From Oxytricha trifallax (taxonomy: Eukaryota > Ciliophora > Spirotrichea > Sporadotrichida > Oxytrichidae), in contig ARYC01000832.1 of NCBI GenBank assembly GCA_000711775.1, forward strand, positions 1 through 64,000: a stretch of DNA of 64,000 nucleotides, read 5' to 3'. The translations under genes and the position numbers were made by a program. Under the pieces are notes generated by a model that made no database searches, was not told where the DNA came from, and was given only the letters and a program-made list of their open reading frames with translations. Position 1 is the stretch's first letter. Every line of letters starts with the position of its first letter. Below are positions 1 through 13,800 of this stretch, piece by piece.

Positions 1-961
1 TATACCTGCATTAAATGCAGTCGACATAAGCAGCTGTATTTAAAACTATTTTAATATTGACGTACCTAACAAGGTAAAACTTATAGTTGTTGATGAATTC
101 GCATACAAGGTATATCCATTCAAGCATCTCATTAAGAACGAGCAATATTAAAATGAGTTTGCAAATGAATACATAGTACTGAGAGAAGCTTAGAAAAGTT
201 AATGCAAGAACTTAGCTAAGCTCGATGGAGTTATTCTTGGTCATGGTTTTATTGCTTTGAGACTCAAGAAGTTTGAAATTACTCTAAGAGAGTATCTCTA
301 CCATAATAGATATCCTGATGATTTGAATGGGATACTCACAGAAATGACTAAGGGTGTGAAAGAGCTCCATGATCTAGGGTATGTTCATAGAGATTTGAAA
401 CCAGAAAATGTTATGATAAATCTCTGCCCTTTAGAAGTAGTAGTCATTGATTTCAACAGAGCAATAAGACAAGAGATAGTGACTTTAGCTAAGGTTTTAG
501 GCACTCCAGGATATTCCCTATAAGAGAGAAATAGACAAATGGCTCTGTATAATGGGATGTTAGGGCGGTAGCTGCAATTATCTTAGAGTGCGATATGGAA
601 AGTATGTCATACTTTGGAACAAAACATGAGAAATAATCAATAAGTTTGGCTGCTAAACATATTAAGCAAGATGAATTATGCAATGAAATTAAGAAGATAG
701 TTGAGATGGTCATCGTTATAGCTCCAGCATATCCACGATAATCATTGGATGATATACTAGAACAACTACAGACTGCTAAATTCAAGAGGTATCACAAAGA
801 TAAGCAAATAAAAATTTGTTTGAATCAAGTACAGTAATACTCATTGAATATTAATTAAATTCATAAAAAACCTGCGTTTTCTCTACTAACCCCAATAAGA
901 CCCCAACTATACCCTACAAATCAAAGCACTTATAAACCTCACTAAGGGGTTTTGGGGTTTT
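1..961 (+). mobile_element. Right end of a TBE-like transposon
   Basis: The segment carries the 3' part of a kinase-like gene and ends in two perfect G4T4 telomeric repeats at 946-961. TBE transposons of Oxytricha are known to end in inverted repeats tipped with telomeric sequence and to encode, besides a transposase, a zinc-finger/kinase protein; the pairing of kinase and telomeric tip seen here fits that. The transposase and the other end are outside the window, so target-site duplication cannot be tested. Such elements are eliminated when the macronucleus forms. It directly abuts the channel locus A, and probably acts there as an IES. Confidence 0.75.
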
Positions 962-963
962 GA
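2..963 (+). pseudogene. TBE-type protein kinase, 3' part, frameshifted
   Basis: Open from base 2 with TAA/TAG as Gln. A kinase catalytic loop HRDLKPENVMIN is seen near 383-420. The Mg-binding loop reads DFN instead of DFG (about 449-457), and the activation-segment end reads GTPGYSLQE where GTPxYxAPE is usual. After codon ATG GCT CTG TAT (about 538-549) the frame shifts by one base: the continuing kinase homology (WDVRAVAAIILECD) is in the next frame, consistent with a one-base deletion. The shifted frame stays open through the telomeric tip and its TGA (961-963) is formed by the last T of the tip plus flanking GA. The protein is probably the kinase part of the TBE zinc-finger/kinase ORF. Because of the altered DFG motif it may be catalytically weak. 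A sequencing error instead of decay is possible. Confidence 0.65.
946..961 (+). repeat. Internal telomeric repeat (G4T4)2
   Basis: Two exact GGGGTTTT units mark the element tip. Internal position, with unrelated sequence continuing on the right, excludes a chromosome end. Confidence 0.85.
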
Positions 964-984
964 ATATAATTTGATGAAATTTAT

Positions 985-3900
985 TATATAAAAATCTAGA
1001 CTATAATCTCTGCCTCAGGGTAAATGAAGTAGATTTAATTGGTCACATCATCAGTTTAGTAGAATATCAAGAAAAGCAAGTTAATTATGATAATAATTGC
1101 AAACGATATATTTGAGAATACTGCCCATATCTCTGTCATGTATTTCCTTATAATATTTACAATAATTTTATTTATAATTTTCACAATAAAATCAGAATTT
1201 GTAATTATATATAAGCATATGAATATTTTTATTAAGAAAAAACAAACAAAATTATTCACAAACAAAAACAAAAAACTATACTCTACTCTTTCTTTACAGT
1301 CCTTACAAACTTTTCATTTCAGCTTTTATGATCTTGAGTTTAGAGAAGAAATCCTCAAGTTTATCAGTTTGAGACTCTCTATTAATTCCATTGGCATAAA
1401 TCAGCTCTTTTCTTGAGTTCTCTCCCATAAAAGTACAAAATGGTGGAATTCTTTTATTAAATAATTAACTTAATAAATGTTAGTAAAATATTAAAGTTCT
1501 CTAAATAATAAAATTATAATATATAATTCTGAACATGACTCTAACTAATTTGCCCTTGCTATATAATAAAATTAAAAACTAAAGAAATAGTAAGTTACTA
1601 GTCAATTTCAATCTAAGCGACATTTTTAATATAGAATCTTATAGCTGTGTCTAGCTTAAATTGCTCGAATGTGTAATCTTAGTCATACTGATCGTTCTTC
1701 TTTTATCTGCATATAGTAAATATGATTTTCATATACAAAACTATCATTTAATTTAATTGCTTTATGTATATTTTTCATATCCAACTTTTGTTTTATTACT
1801 CCTGTACTCTCATATTTTAGCTGGTCTACTTCCTCAATAAATTTTAATCAATGTTCCCAGCTGAATTGGACGATAATCCTTTATTATTTGAGTGCAGTTT
1901 ATTTGAAGTCCCATAATTATTAATGCTATTATATTAGTTTAGACTGTAGCTCTCTGGTCCATTTTTATGAGAAAGATTCGCAGATATCAAACTTTAGTTT
2001 TAAACTTTGTTGGTTGTAGGTTGCTTTTATAAAGATTAGTTTAAAGAAGTTTCTCTGCGACGGCAGCAGTTTAATTTTGAGAAAAATCCTTTGTTTTAGG
2101 CATCGTTTTATAGTTTACTTTAATACTGAGTTAATGACCTTGCGAAAGTCTTCTAATTGTTGATTAAAAATTGAGGGGAAATTTACACACAAATTTAAAC
2201 ATATTATTCTCTCTGAGCTACTATTACTGGGTCTTCTAACTTTAATAGTTTTAAAGCTCTCTTCCACTTACTTTTATCGAGCTCTTCTTACTCATCCTCC
2301 AATTATAATTGCTGATCTTAAAAATTCTTAGATGCTTAATTTATATATAAAATATAATGAGTAAGACGTTTAACTGAATTAACATAAAATCATACATTAT
2401 CCATGCTTATTTCATAAGAGTTGGTAAATAATCCTGATAGTGATATCTGTACTTCTTCTCCTTTTTAATCATAAAATCACAGTCTTATATTTCTTAGTGA
2501 AGTGGCAGAGCCTCCTTAAATGCTTGTAAAAATATGAATAAGTTGAATCCTGCAGATATAATTTTCTTGTCAAAAGTTATCAAGTGACCAAACTGACAGA
2601 ATTCATTTTTCACGCAGATATTAATTGTCTAACTGAACTTTGGATTATTTTCGTCAAAATGAGTGCATTTCTGTAAAAAGTAAATTGTAAAATTTTAAGT
2701 GAATAATTACCTTATTAGAAGTATAGATACGCTGCTTCTTCTAGTCACCTCCTATTTTATAAGTAAAAATTTCAACCATTTTATCTTTCAAATTCTTTAT
2801 TTTAATCTAAGTTGCGATTTCATTTAATTGAGCTTTCTTGAAATCTCGGTCATCAGTCTCTATCAAAGCTATTAAGAGCTTTGTACATTAAGAGAAAATT
2901 GACAATTTGCCTTTCTACTATGTGCTAATTTAATTGATGAAATTCTTGTAAACAATTCAATGAAAAATTTTTTATAATGCTGCTTGCTTGATAAAATCCA
3001 AGATTTTGCTTGAAGTAAAAATTGACTGCTTTGTTAAACTTTTTCCAGTTTCCTAGAATCTACTAACTTTACATGCATGGCCCATATAAGAAATCCACAA
3101 GTGTATCAAAAAGCTGCTCAACTGTTTGGAACAACTATAGAATATGAATTAGTATACAAGAACAAATGCACAAATTCAATTGAAAAAATTTAACAAAAAC
3201 TTACATGATATTCAGAGAAAATACTGTTCTAAAGTTTGTTAGTAAGCCTAATCAGTACATTAGCAATTTCAGTCAATATGTTAACAGAGGACTTTTTATT
3301 ATTCTCAGTTGTATTACTGCCTTAGTTGTCAAATTCCTAACCCTCTAAATTCCCTTAAATTTCGTAGTCTTAATTGATCAAGTAATTTTAAAAGGGTTCA
3401 TAGCAATTATCACAAAACAGTTGAATGAGTTTGAGAATATTAATAACTTCGTTTTGACTTGATTAATCTTCAATTTTCAATTTGTCTTTCCTAATTGTAT
3501 TGTTCATGCTTGAGTAGAGACCAGCCTTCTTTGATTCTATGTATTACTTTAAAATTTACACTTTCTTTATATTAATATAAAAGTCAAAAGTAGTAAAACT
3601 ATTAAAGCGCATATAAAATTACATAGCCGAATTCATTGAATCCTTTTGATCCCCCTTCTAAGAATTTGCATTTTTAGAGGACAGTTAATTTGATTAGGAG
3701 AATTGTGCTTTGAGGCGTTGATAGAGTTCTTTGCCATTTATCATAATTTCCTCTTCAACTTAGAATATCAATTGCTCTGTTGATATTATAAGCCTCTCTC
3801 TGATAAATTCAAGCAAGATTCTTACAAAAGATGAAAATTTATAGTAATAATATGAGAATTAGAAGGTATTTTTCTAATAAATGATTATTATTTATATCTT

Positions 3901-4487
3901 GATGGCTCATTACTTCCATTGACTTCAACAATTTAGATATTTTCCTCTGCTAATGTATCTGCAGAGACATCAACATTTAAAGCAATATTATTGCTTTTTC
4001 ATATTTTTATTATGAACTTATTATTAATAGTTTGGTCCAAACTAAACCAGCTGCTATTATTTTACTCTTGGAGTTACATAGCAACACATCCATGTTCATT
4101 TGCAATTTACTTCTGATTTAAACTTAAATAAAGCCCGCTAAAAACGTGTTTCAGCTGGATCCTCTAACCGTAGGTTATCTTTTTACCAAGAAATCCTTAT
4201 TATTATTTTATACAATAAATTCTTACCAACTTAGATATTCATTGATTTAAGTTGTAAAGCTTTATTTTAATGTTTGGTAAATAATATTTATTTAAATCAA
4301 TCATTTATATACTATTCAATTTTTTGGGGTTTTACAATAGAATATATATATATATTTATATTTCTTGTCTCTTCTTATTGATTGTATTAATTTTACTTAA
4401 TTTTCTTCTGAATAGAGATTAACTCAGATAAAAGTGAGCCATAATGCTCATCATCAACAGTATGTATCATTTGTTCTAATTCAATCA
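985..4487 (-). CDS. IP3-receptor-like channel A: RIH-associated region to TM1 (MDS block)
   Basis: Minus-strand coding blocks separated by short inserts. In coding direction it starts near 4487 (ELIELEQMIHTVDDEHYGSL), passes a block with ANEHGCVAM and VEVNGSNEPSRYK (about 4150-3900), and ends with a hydrophobic helix (about 1115-1050: FSNISFAIIIIINLLFLIF). Each block has a counterpart in the same order in the minus-strand part of locus B (26545 down to about 23700), for example TPEHGCVGLNLSG and INASHEPSRLK, and the helix matches the first transmembrane segment there. The pore, S6 and the C-terminal zinc motif of locus B have no counterpart here: the TBE tip lies only about 25-90 bp beyond the helix. 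So the rest is either left of the window or lost. Block limits are approximate; introns and IESs were not fully separated. Confidence 0.7.
4483..4487 (-). repeat. Candidate pointer TGATT (partner 22114-22118)
   Basis: TGATT occurs at the start of this minus-strand block and at the end of the plus-strand block at 22118. Joining at it gives an in-frame ...QNMIELEQM... . Only five bases, so suggestive rather than decisive. Confidence 0.45.
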
Positions 4488-5486
4488 ACTCAGACTCCTG
4501 ATAATTTTTTCAAGATTAAATGAGTATAAATATATATATATATATTTATTATCGAATGAATAATTTCAAATAGAGTAGAGTGTGGCATATTAAATAAATT
4601 AAATATTTAAAGAGATTCGAATAGTAAAATTATAATAATATTTGAATAAAATTCGAATAAAATGTAGAGTTAAGAAGCTATTAAGAAAGCAGAAGTAACC
4701 TAATATATTTCTTATTAAAACCTATCGTTATTATATAAAATATAAAATAAATAATTAAATTAATATTATATTTTAATCTTAGAGAAATTATTAATTTAAA
4801 CATATTAAATAAAAACCAAAAAGATATATGTTGGTTCTTAAAAAAACATCTATTTTTACAAAAAATTTTAATTTAAATATTTTGAAAACAACTTTAATAA
4901 AATAAAATTTAACGTTTAAAATGAAAAACTAGTTAATTATTTTTATTAAAAAGTTTTATTAAGATTAAAAAAATATAATAATTCAATTATAATTAATTTC
5001 TTATTTCTCTATATTTAGGAGCTTTTTATTGCTTTGACTGATAATTTGTATTAATATTATGGAGCTATATTATAAATTAGAATTTTAGTTTTCAATTTAA
5101 AATTATATGCCTGTTATTTTTTTCATAATTAATTTCTCTCTTAAGAATTTGAAATTATCTTTACTTTACTATTGAAATTTATCTTTCTTGATTGAAACGG
5201 AGAGATTATTCTATAATAGTTTTATAAATTAGAATTCTCGAAGCAAATTACATAATTAAAATAAATTTTTACTCTCAAAAATTAGCACTCATAATTAATA
5301 AGTAAATTAATTAATTTAATTATCGGTATTAACAAACTCTTGAACAATATATAATAGAATTTGAATAAATAATACATACTTTTAATCATTTTATTTGAGA
5401 TAATTTTGTAAAGGAACTGACAAGTTAAACGGGATTGTATTATATTCTCATTTTTAATCTAATTTGTATGATTTAGAGTTAATGGA
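4488..5486. other. AT-rich spacer inside scrambled locus A
   Basis: About 1 kb between the inverted C-terminal block and the plus-strand MIR block. No convincing reading frame was seen on either strand; it contains short TA and A/T runs. It is expected to be eliminated DNA. Confidence 0.5.
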
Positions 5487-7901
5487 TCTCAACCTAGTAA
5501 ATTTGATGATGGAGGGAACAGTTATGGCTATCAGAAAGTATTATAGCATTTGCAAAAGAAATCCTCAAACAACAAGAATTATTTAATAAATAAGCTAGAT
5601 TTAAATAAGATTTATGCATTTATTTTTTATATTATTTAGTTTTTTTAAAGAACCAGGACTCATTGTCATAGACATGGGGAAATAACAGAAGTGGTCAGCC
5701 CTCTCAAATGAGCATGATTTATTAATGTTTTATATAAATATTGATTATTTGTAATTATATAAAACCTACTCAAGTATTTTTCTCTATAAAGCTTAAAATA
5801 GTTGAATTAGATTTTATAAAGAATAAGCTCGATTCTTGTTAATAAAAAATTAAAATAAATACATATTTTAACTTATTAACTAGACTGTAAATAAGATTTG
5901 ATTGAATTAAAATTCATATTACAACCATAAATTTAAACAATATTATTATATATCCAATTTTATGATTGATGGGTAAAGAGATAAAAGCGCAGAAAGTAAG
6001 AAAATATAGGCTTTTTATTTAAATTAAATTGTCTTTTATATCTCCCCCATAAATTTAAAACTTACATATATTTCAAAAGTATAAATAGAATATAACTTTA
6101 TTATTTAGAGAGAACAATAGATGGCCCCTCTACTTCATAGTAAAATCAATAACAGATTATAGGTTAAATTTAATCTTCACTTAGCTAGCAAGCTTCAAAC
6201 ATAAAAAATAAGGTCTCCAGCTTTATCTAGAATAATTACAGTTCTCAGAAGAGTTTGAAACTTAAAGATAGCTCAAACGACAATAATTTTATGCATAATT
6301 TTTTAATGGGAATTCTATAATTATTAATAAGTTTTAATTTAATGTAATAAATAAAGACAATTCAGGTACATACCTCAGAATCGGAGATATCATATGCTTC
6401 AGTTTTTATCATAAATCTTATATTCAGAAAGAAAATGAGTCTTTATAGACAACCAGCATATTCCCCCCTATATAAAATAATAGACAGGCTTCTTCGGTTA
6501 GCAACCAACAAAAGAAGGACAATTAAATATATTTTATTATAATTAAATTATAATTATTATAAATTTTAATGAATGAAAGCTATACTGAATATAAAGGCAT
6601 TCTTTGGAGTGATAGTGTCACCAATAAGAACTTAAATTGTTAATAAATTTTGAATAATTTGTAAATAAATTATTAATATATACATATTATTTCATTTAGC
6701 TACCTCTCGAAAGCCTATAGAAATGTATCTGAAGGAGCTTCCTGACTTGACTGATACCATTTTCTTCATTAGAAGAGACACCTATTAGTAAAACTCAAAA
6801 GATTAATTAGAATCTATTAAGAGTGAAGATTTGATCATGATAAATTAATCATATTTAAATATTATCTTTAAAAGACAAAAATATTTTTAAAAAAAGTTTC
6901 TACAAATTCTTATATTAACTAAATTAACTTTAAATGAAAAATTTCATATTTTATATATGTCAAATAATTGTTATCAACTTTTTAGACATAATTTTTAAGT
7001 TAGAATATAGTATGATTATACAATAAATGTGTGATATTAACTTTTATTATAAAAGGATAACTATAAAATTAAAAATCGATGAGTAATTAATTTCAAAGAT
7101 ATTTTTTTAAAAAAATTAATTAAAATGAAGATATAAAATATTAAACACTTTATTAAGAAATTATTTTTTGGAATAGGTGCAAATTCTATTATATAACATC
7201 TAAATTAAATTTAAGCCAAACTTATAACACTTATTTTAATAAAATCATCTTGTAGTCTTATCATGCAAAATACCTCCAAATTGGTGAATATGAAGAGCAA
7301 TTCGATGATAATATAGTGATGCCAGAGCAGTAGGCTAAGGGCTCCCAGAACTTCGCAGAAACTTTCAATGCTCAAAACACTTTGAAATCTCCCATTGGAG
7401 TTTAAACTCCTATGTCTGGAAATCATGATAAACAAAACCTTTAAAATTAATTGGAAAATGCTGCAATTGAGTTTAATTAATAATAAAAATTTAACTTATT
7501 AATCACCCACATAGATTTAGAAAATTTTACATAAATTAGAGTATAATTCAAAAGTAGACATTTTGCTTGGCGACTACTAAAAACATGAAATTTCCAAAAT
7601 GGTTTTTTAGATTAAAAAAATACCTCATGAGTAATCTCTAATCACATACTAAGGTGCAGATTTTTTCGGATGTCTGGTTAAGTTTTACAATTACATAAAC
7701 GACTGGGGAGTGAGTCTCAGAGACTCCTAAGCTGTGAAAGGCTTTCAATTTTTCTATAATAGAAAGGAAGCCGAGAAAAAAGAGGAAGAATTATCACAAA
7801 AATGCGAGGAGATTATATCCGCTTTGAACAATCTCTATGTAATACTGGCCAAAGCTAAAGAAAAGAGTTCGGACTCATACAATCTAACTTAAAATTACTT
7901 A
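5487..7901 (+). CDS. IP3-receptor-like channel A: MIR end and first RIH part
   Basis: Several coding blocks in the Gln-code frame: about 5480-5560 (SQPSKFDDGGNSYG), 6366-6470 (GTYLRIGDIICFSFYHKSY), 6730-6840 (DTIFFIRRDTY), 7215-7460 (AKYLQIGEYEEQFDD) and 7620-7901 (ending SYNLTQNYL). All have counterparts in locus B at 26806-28304 in the same order. In vertebrate IP3 receptors the corresponding region is the end of the MIR domain followed by the RIH domain. AT-rich inserts are longer here than in B. The 5' edge carries TCTCAA, also present at the end of the N-terminal block (18174-18179), and joining there keeps frame (GRFLATSQ-PSKFDD). Confidence 0.7.
7889..7901 (+). repeat. Pointer TTAAAATTACTTA (partner 18401-18413, inverted)
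   Basis: Thirteen identical bases at the end of this MDS and, on the minus strand, at the start of the inverted RIH piece. Joining gives SYNLTQNYL-ADQGVLHILIKL in frame, which aligns with locus B SYIQTQNFLSEQGILSILVKL. Confidence 0.9.
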
Positions 7902-7939
7902 ATTTATCCACATTTAAATATAGTACTGGTTATATAGAT
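7902..7939. other. 38-bp spacer replaced by the inverted MDS in locus A
   Basis: AT-rich spacer bounded by two pointers (13 and 16 bp) whose partners flank 18254-18413. It is inferred to be deleted while the distant inverted piece is inserted between its flanks. Confidence 0.75.
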
Positions 7940-7955
7940 AAATAAAGAAGAGTCT
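7940..7955 (+). repeat. Pointer AAATAAAGAAGAGTCT (partner 18254-18269, inverted)
   Basis: Sixteen identical bases; joining gives DDKSKNKEES-VYEIANEHL in frame. Confidence 0.9.
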
Positions 7956-10838
7956 GTTTATGAAATAGCTAATGAACATTTGCACAGTGTCTAAGAACTT
8001 CAATTAAGAATCATCTACTAGCTTATAAAACATTTTTATGATATAAATAAATTATATTATAATTAAAGATCTCGCTCATCACAAAAGTCAGCAAAAGCAG
8101 TATGAAGCCAAATATATAATAAATGCTTAAAATTTAATATCGAATACTTTAATTTAATTGTTAATTTGTTTCATTAGCAACCACCTTATGTTTGAAACTA
8201 AAAACCCTCAATTGAAGAATTTTTAAAAAATAAAAGATAATCAGAGCATGTATATAAGTTTCGATCTTGAGGAACTTTGTCTAAAGTCTCAAGCTTTACA
8301 GCCCTATATAGACTATATCATAGTAATTTAAAATTTTATGCATTTTTTGTGTTTTTATTTTAAATCATTGCAGTCATTGATATGTACAAAAATCTTTGTT
8401 TATCAAGAAACATGAAAGGCATTGAGAAAGTTAAGTCAATAGGTTTCACTTACGAAACTGTCTATTACTGCATATATTACTTGACTAATATTAATGGAAA
8501 GATATTTTTAGTATTTAAAATATAAAAGCATAATAGAATTTAAGAGGTTAAACTTTCTATTAAAAATAATCATTTACCAACATAGAACAGAAAAATCCCC
8601 ATTTCCTAGTTTACTATAATAATTATATTTTATTGAAAAGATAAAAGCTGGTTTGATAGACTTAGCAAAAGTGCTATTCGTAGACAGCGACAGCTTTCTA
8701 TTAAACTACAAATCTCAAAGCAGAATTTACACATGGAACTAATTCGGAAAATCTTATGATAAATTAAACCCCTCAGACGTTTAGGGGGTGAACGATTTCA
8801 GAAGGGATAAAGATGAAAAAGACTCTTTGGTTTATCTCAAAGGTTTTAATGAATAGTTCTAGCATCGCCAGATTTATAACAAATATAAATTAATCATTAT
8901 TTATATTGAGTTTAATGAATCATAATTTAAATTTATTATACTTGAAAGAGAATGAATATTTTTAAATGATGGTAAATATAAAATATTTATTTTTCAAAAA
9001 AACTTATTAAACTACAAAAAATTTCACTTATTTAGCTTTGTTTTGCGTTTAAATATATAAATAAAACTACCATGAAATATTTCGATAAAATCGAGAGTAA
9101 AATGGTCGCATAAAATGGACCATTAAATAATGACATAGTGTTATAAGATTAAGACTTCGATAAAGAAAATGATCCGAATAGAAAAAATTTACTTATACCT
9201 CAAATTAGCTATACACATCAACTTACGCATTAAAATAAATAGCAATTATTAGAATTTTTGGTAAGAATTATAATTTAATTGTTTTGGAACTTAAAAATCC
9301 TTAATCACAAATCATTTTCTCTAGTATATGGTATATTTTAAAGATCCAGTAATAAATTTGATTAAATTTAAATAATAGTAAATTTTATAGTTTTCTTAAT
9401 TAGATATTTAGAAAACAAGAGCTTATATAGATATTTTTATTTCTTCTATAAAAAATAGGTAATGTAATAACAAGTAGGATAATTTAATGTAATTATATTT
9501 TTATTTATGATATTATAATAAAATAAAACAATATTATATGATTGTGCCTATAATTTTTTGAATAAATCAACTAACCATTCTAAATTTATACAATTTTATT
9601 TGTAAATTATATATAAAATGTATTATTATTTTTGCATCTCTCACCAGTTTAAGCAGAAGAGCTCAGAAAATTAATAACCGAGTTTTTCTTCCAAAACAAT
9701 AACTAAATAATATATTCATCTTATTTATATAAATTAAAATAATTTAGTTTAAGTTTTAAAAATTTTAATTTTTTTTAAAGAATACTGGCTTTGAAAACAT
9801 GAGAAAGTAGGAACTGCAATAAATGAAAAGTAAATATGATACTTACATGAAATTAATTAATTCATACCTTGATCTGGCCACTTCCCTCCTAGAGACTCAG
9901 CAATTTATAATTATTAATAAGTATTATAATTTAATATAATAATTATTATATAATATAATGTAACTACTCTAAAATATACTAAATATTATAGTATAAAAAG
10001 CAAGTAGACTATAAGTTTGTGAATAAAATGATTAAAGTGGCTGCTATGATATTCATTAAGTACGATATTGATGACTTCAAAGAACCAGCTGGTCATAAAC
10101 ACGATTAAGATGATAAATAGTAAGAGGCATTTGATGATGATTAGCATGTTGTCACTATTGTTTTATAATATTTATAAATTCTTATAAGCTTTCTTAAGAT
10201 AATCTCAATTTACTAAAAAACGAAATAAAGTTTAAATAAATTTGCTTTGAAAAATATCTTCCACTTTTATATTTTTCTTTAAATTTAATGGTGAAAAGCT
10301 ATTAAACTAATAAAAAATTATTTCAATTAATAAAAAATAAATCATAGTATTATAACAATAACAAGATGTAGTCAGAATAAATTAACAACAATAACCCTCA
10401 TGACTTCAATTAAACAAACACCCATGAAGATCATAACAACACATAGATTGGAGAATACACCCCTGATGTACAATCTGATACATACGGTATTATATAAATA
10501 ATAAATTAGATGAAACATATAAATATAAATAATTTTTACATATTAATGTATGCAATTATGTAATATGCCATAGAAAAATAAGAAAAAGAGTAATCTATAT
10601 CAATATAACTTAATTAATATATTGTAAAATAATCATTATTCATGAATTTTTCCCAAATATTAATATAATAAATAATTTTTATTATTTCTTTTTTATTTCT
10701 AAATATATATGTTTAAATGAAATAAAATATCAAGAATACAAAAGAAAGTATGGAATAGTTCAATTCTTAGATGTAGCCAATGACTAAACTATGCGAGACT
10801 ATATTTTTATTTACTTATATATATTATTATTATTATTA

Positions 10839-10870
<32 letters not shown>

Positions 10871-13800
10871 TTAGTATTTGATAGAAGGTTTAGCTGAAAG
10901 ACTACCGAAACAAGATGGACCAATTAGAAATTAAGACTTTGAGGATGATGCAGCATGTTTGTAAATTGAGACTGGACTCTCAAGTTATGATCTTTTTGAG
11001 GCTTTTCAAGAACTTTGTAGTCAATGATTAAGACATTAAAATTTATTTGGGAAAACATTAAAATTTATATAAATTTTCATCTGCTTATTCTATAAATTTG
11101 AATTAGAAATACTTTTACCCCCCCACAATTAAATTGAAAAGAACTCGGAGGAATTGAGTCACAACTACTTGTTTGACACAATATTTAATATATTCCAATT
11201 TTCCAATGAAAATGAAAACGAAAATGAGGACAAAAAAAGTAAAAATGAATTGAAAATCACTCTGGCAAGAATATTCAAGCGACTTGATAAAACCAAAATT
11301 AATAAGTAGGAGTCAGAGTTTTAAAAATTTAGGTGAACATAATATTATAGAAATTGATTAAAATATTAACTTATTTATTAATAAAAATATTATAATTTGA
11401 ATAGTCAGAGTAGTATAGACTTGAATTGGAGAAGTATGATGACTATATTGATTAAAGCGAGCTATTATTGAAGTAAAATTAATATTAAAATGTTTACAAA
11501 TTAATAAGATATAATGGCAAATTATTTATTAGGGGAAAAATCTAATTTTTGAAGTAAAATTATTTCAACAATCTATTTAAATTTAAGTGATAGATACTAT
11601 AGATAAAAAAAGATTTGTAGTTAAATAAAATAAGGAGAATAAGTTTTCTTAACATAGAGAATTTTCTGTTTTGTAAATCATATTTTTTTAATAATTATTA
11701 TAAATTAAAAATGATAATTTTAGATCTTTGAATTTCTTTGCAAATTAATTGAAATGGGATAGGTAAAAAATCCATTAAAGTTTCAAAAAATAAAGTTTTT
11801 CTTTGTTGTTCAATCATCAAAACTCTTAATAAATTAAAATAAACATAAGTAACTTTTTAGTAAAAATTATACTCTTAAACAATCATTAAAATAAATTCAA
11901 TCAGAATTTAATGTAATACTCCCAAAATTATTATTAATTGTATTTATTTATGGTATTGCTATATTCATCGACAAAAAGGGTGAAATCATAAAAAATTAAT
12001 TTATTGTATTTATAATCAAGGACATCAAACCCATTTAAAGTAGTGAAGTGCAAGTAGACTAAAAGGTTAGTGAATAAAAAGGTTGTAATTTTGTCCTTTA
12101 TAAGCTTCTCTTGTTCTCCATATTAATTTATTATATGTAAAATAATAATACAATTACTTTATTTTACTATTCATTTGAGTAATCACATTCATTTTCTAGT
12201 GGCATTGATTATATTAATTATATTTTTGATATTCAAGTAGACCAGAAACAATCAAATCAAAGATGAAGCTGCAAAAGTGCTAGTAATGAATTTCAGGAAA
12301 AAATAAATTTTATTTGAAGAAATTGAAAAAGTAGACGTGCTCATGTCTCCCACTGATTAGGAAGAGTATCTAAGCTATAAGTACAAATGCCAAATTATAA
12401 ATCAATGCATCAATTAGATAGTCACATATATATATAATGTTTATATTTATATTTTAATCATAAATTTTGGCATGGAATAAATATTATAAATTAAAAATTG
12501 ACATATAACAGCTACGAAAGACTTTACATTTAAGAAAATTAGAAAAACCCAACATCTTTTACACCCAAAACTAAGCTAATAAACCCAATTGCAATATATG
12601 TAGAAAAATTCAAAGATACACTCAAAGAATTTATATTGGACATTCAGAAAGCATAAGATAGATAGGCTAGAAGATAGTCATTTTTGAGACATTTAGAGAT
12701 TCACACTGATCTGATTAATAACTTCATGAGGAAAATTGACATTATTTTATTGATAATAGTAATATGTTAATGACTTTTTAAGTGATTTGAATAATAATTC
12801 CAATAACTACTTAATTAAAATCTTAAATAGTCGATAGTCTAAATCATTATTTTTGATAATATTTAATAACATTGAGAATGAATAGGATGGTGATTTAAGG
12901 AAACTATACAAAGAATGCTTCGATTACATTTCTTATTTCTTCCTAGTGTTTTCATTCAATAACTCTAAAAATCAGAAATCCCTACTCCCTTACTTAAATT
13001 TCCTTATGGACTAGATCGACTTTGAAGTTCCAAATTAAAATCTAATTGCTTCCATTCTCTAGAAAAACAGAAATACTGAAGAGGGGTCTATTTTCATGAA
13101 CTTTATAAGAAATAATTATTAATCTATGATTTAGCTAAATATTACCGATTAAATTTATGAGTATTTTAATTAATTAATTTCATAAAACTTTGTGTTAAGA
13201 AAGCTAGAGAAACCTGAATATTTTAAATCTAACATATTAAAACTTCTTAATTTCTATGGGTAAAGAAATAAAAAACTTTCATATTCTTGTAACTGAATTT
13301 CTTATTTTTAAAAAATAATTTAAACAATCACTCTTTAATTTAATGACATTTGAAAGTCCAGAAAACAAAGCAATCATATAATTTATTTAAAATTATAAAA
13401 TTTAATATTTTTAATTTAAATTATACTAAAGGCACTAGTATAGAAAAAAGATCTATTCAGACATCACTTGAAACTCACTCTTTAAGTGAAAAATTTCTTC
13501 CCAGAAATACTAAAGTATGAGTAGATGCAAATTAAAATTTGGCATTTTTAATGTTTCTTACGTTTTTAAATATATATAAATTACCGATTAAGTAATTCCT
13601 TCTTAGAATCCTTAATATCCATATTCAAGGAAAGTCTAGCTTAAGGATTGGCCTTAATGGAATTAGCTGCAACTGCATTTAATTTGCATTGAATTGTTAT
13701 ATAATTGTGCTAAAAATTCTACTTATTGCACACTCTAAGCTAGGAAACTTATTAAATTAATAAGCTTTATGTTTATTTTACAAAGAGTAAAATGAATTCA

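Noticed and set aside
4325..4334. Single GGGGTTTT-like run as another transposon tip or telomere
   Set aside because: Only one unit, with no second repeat, inverted partner or transposon gene beside it.
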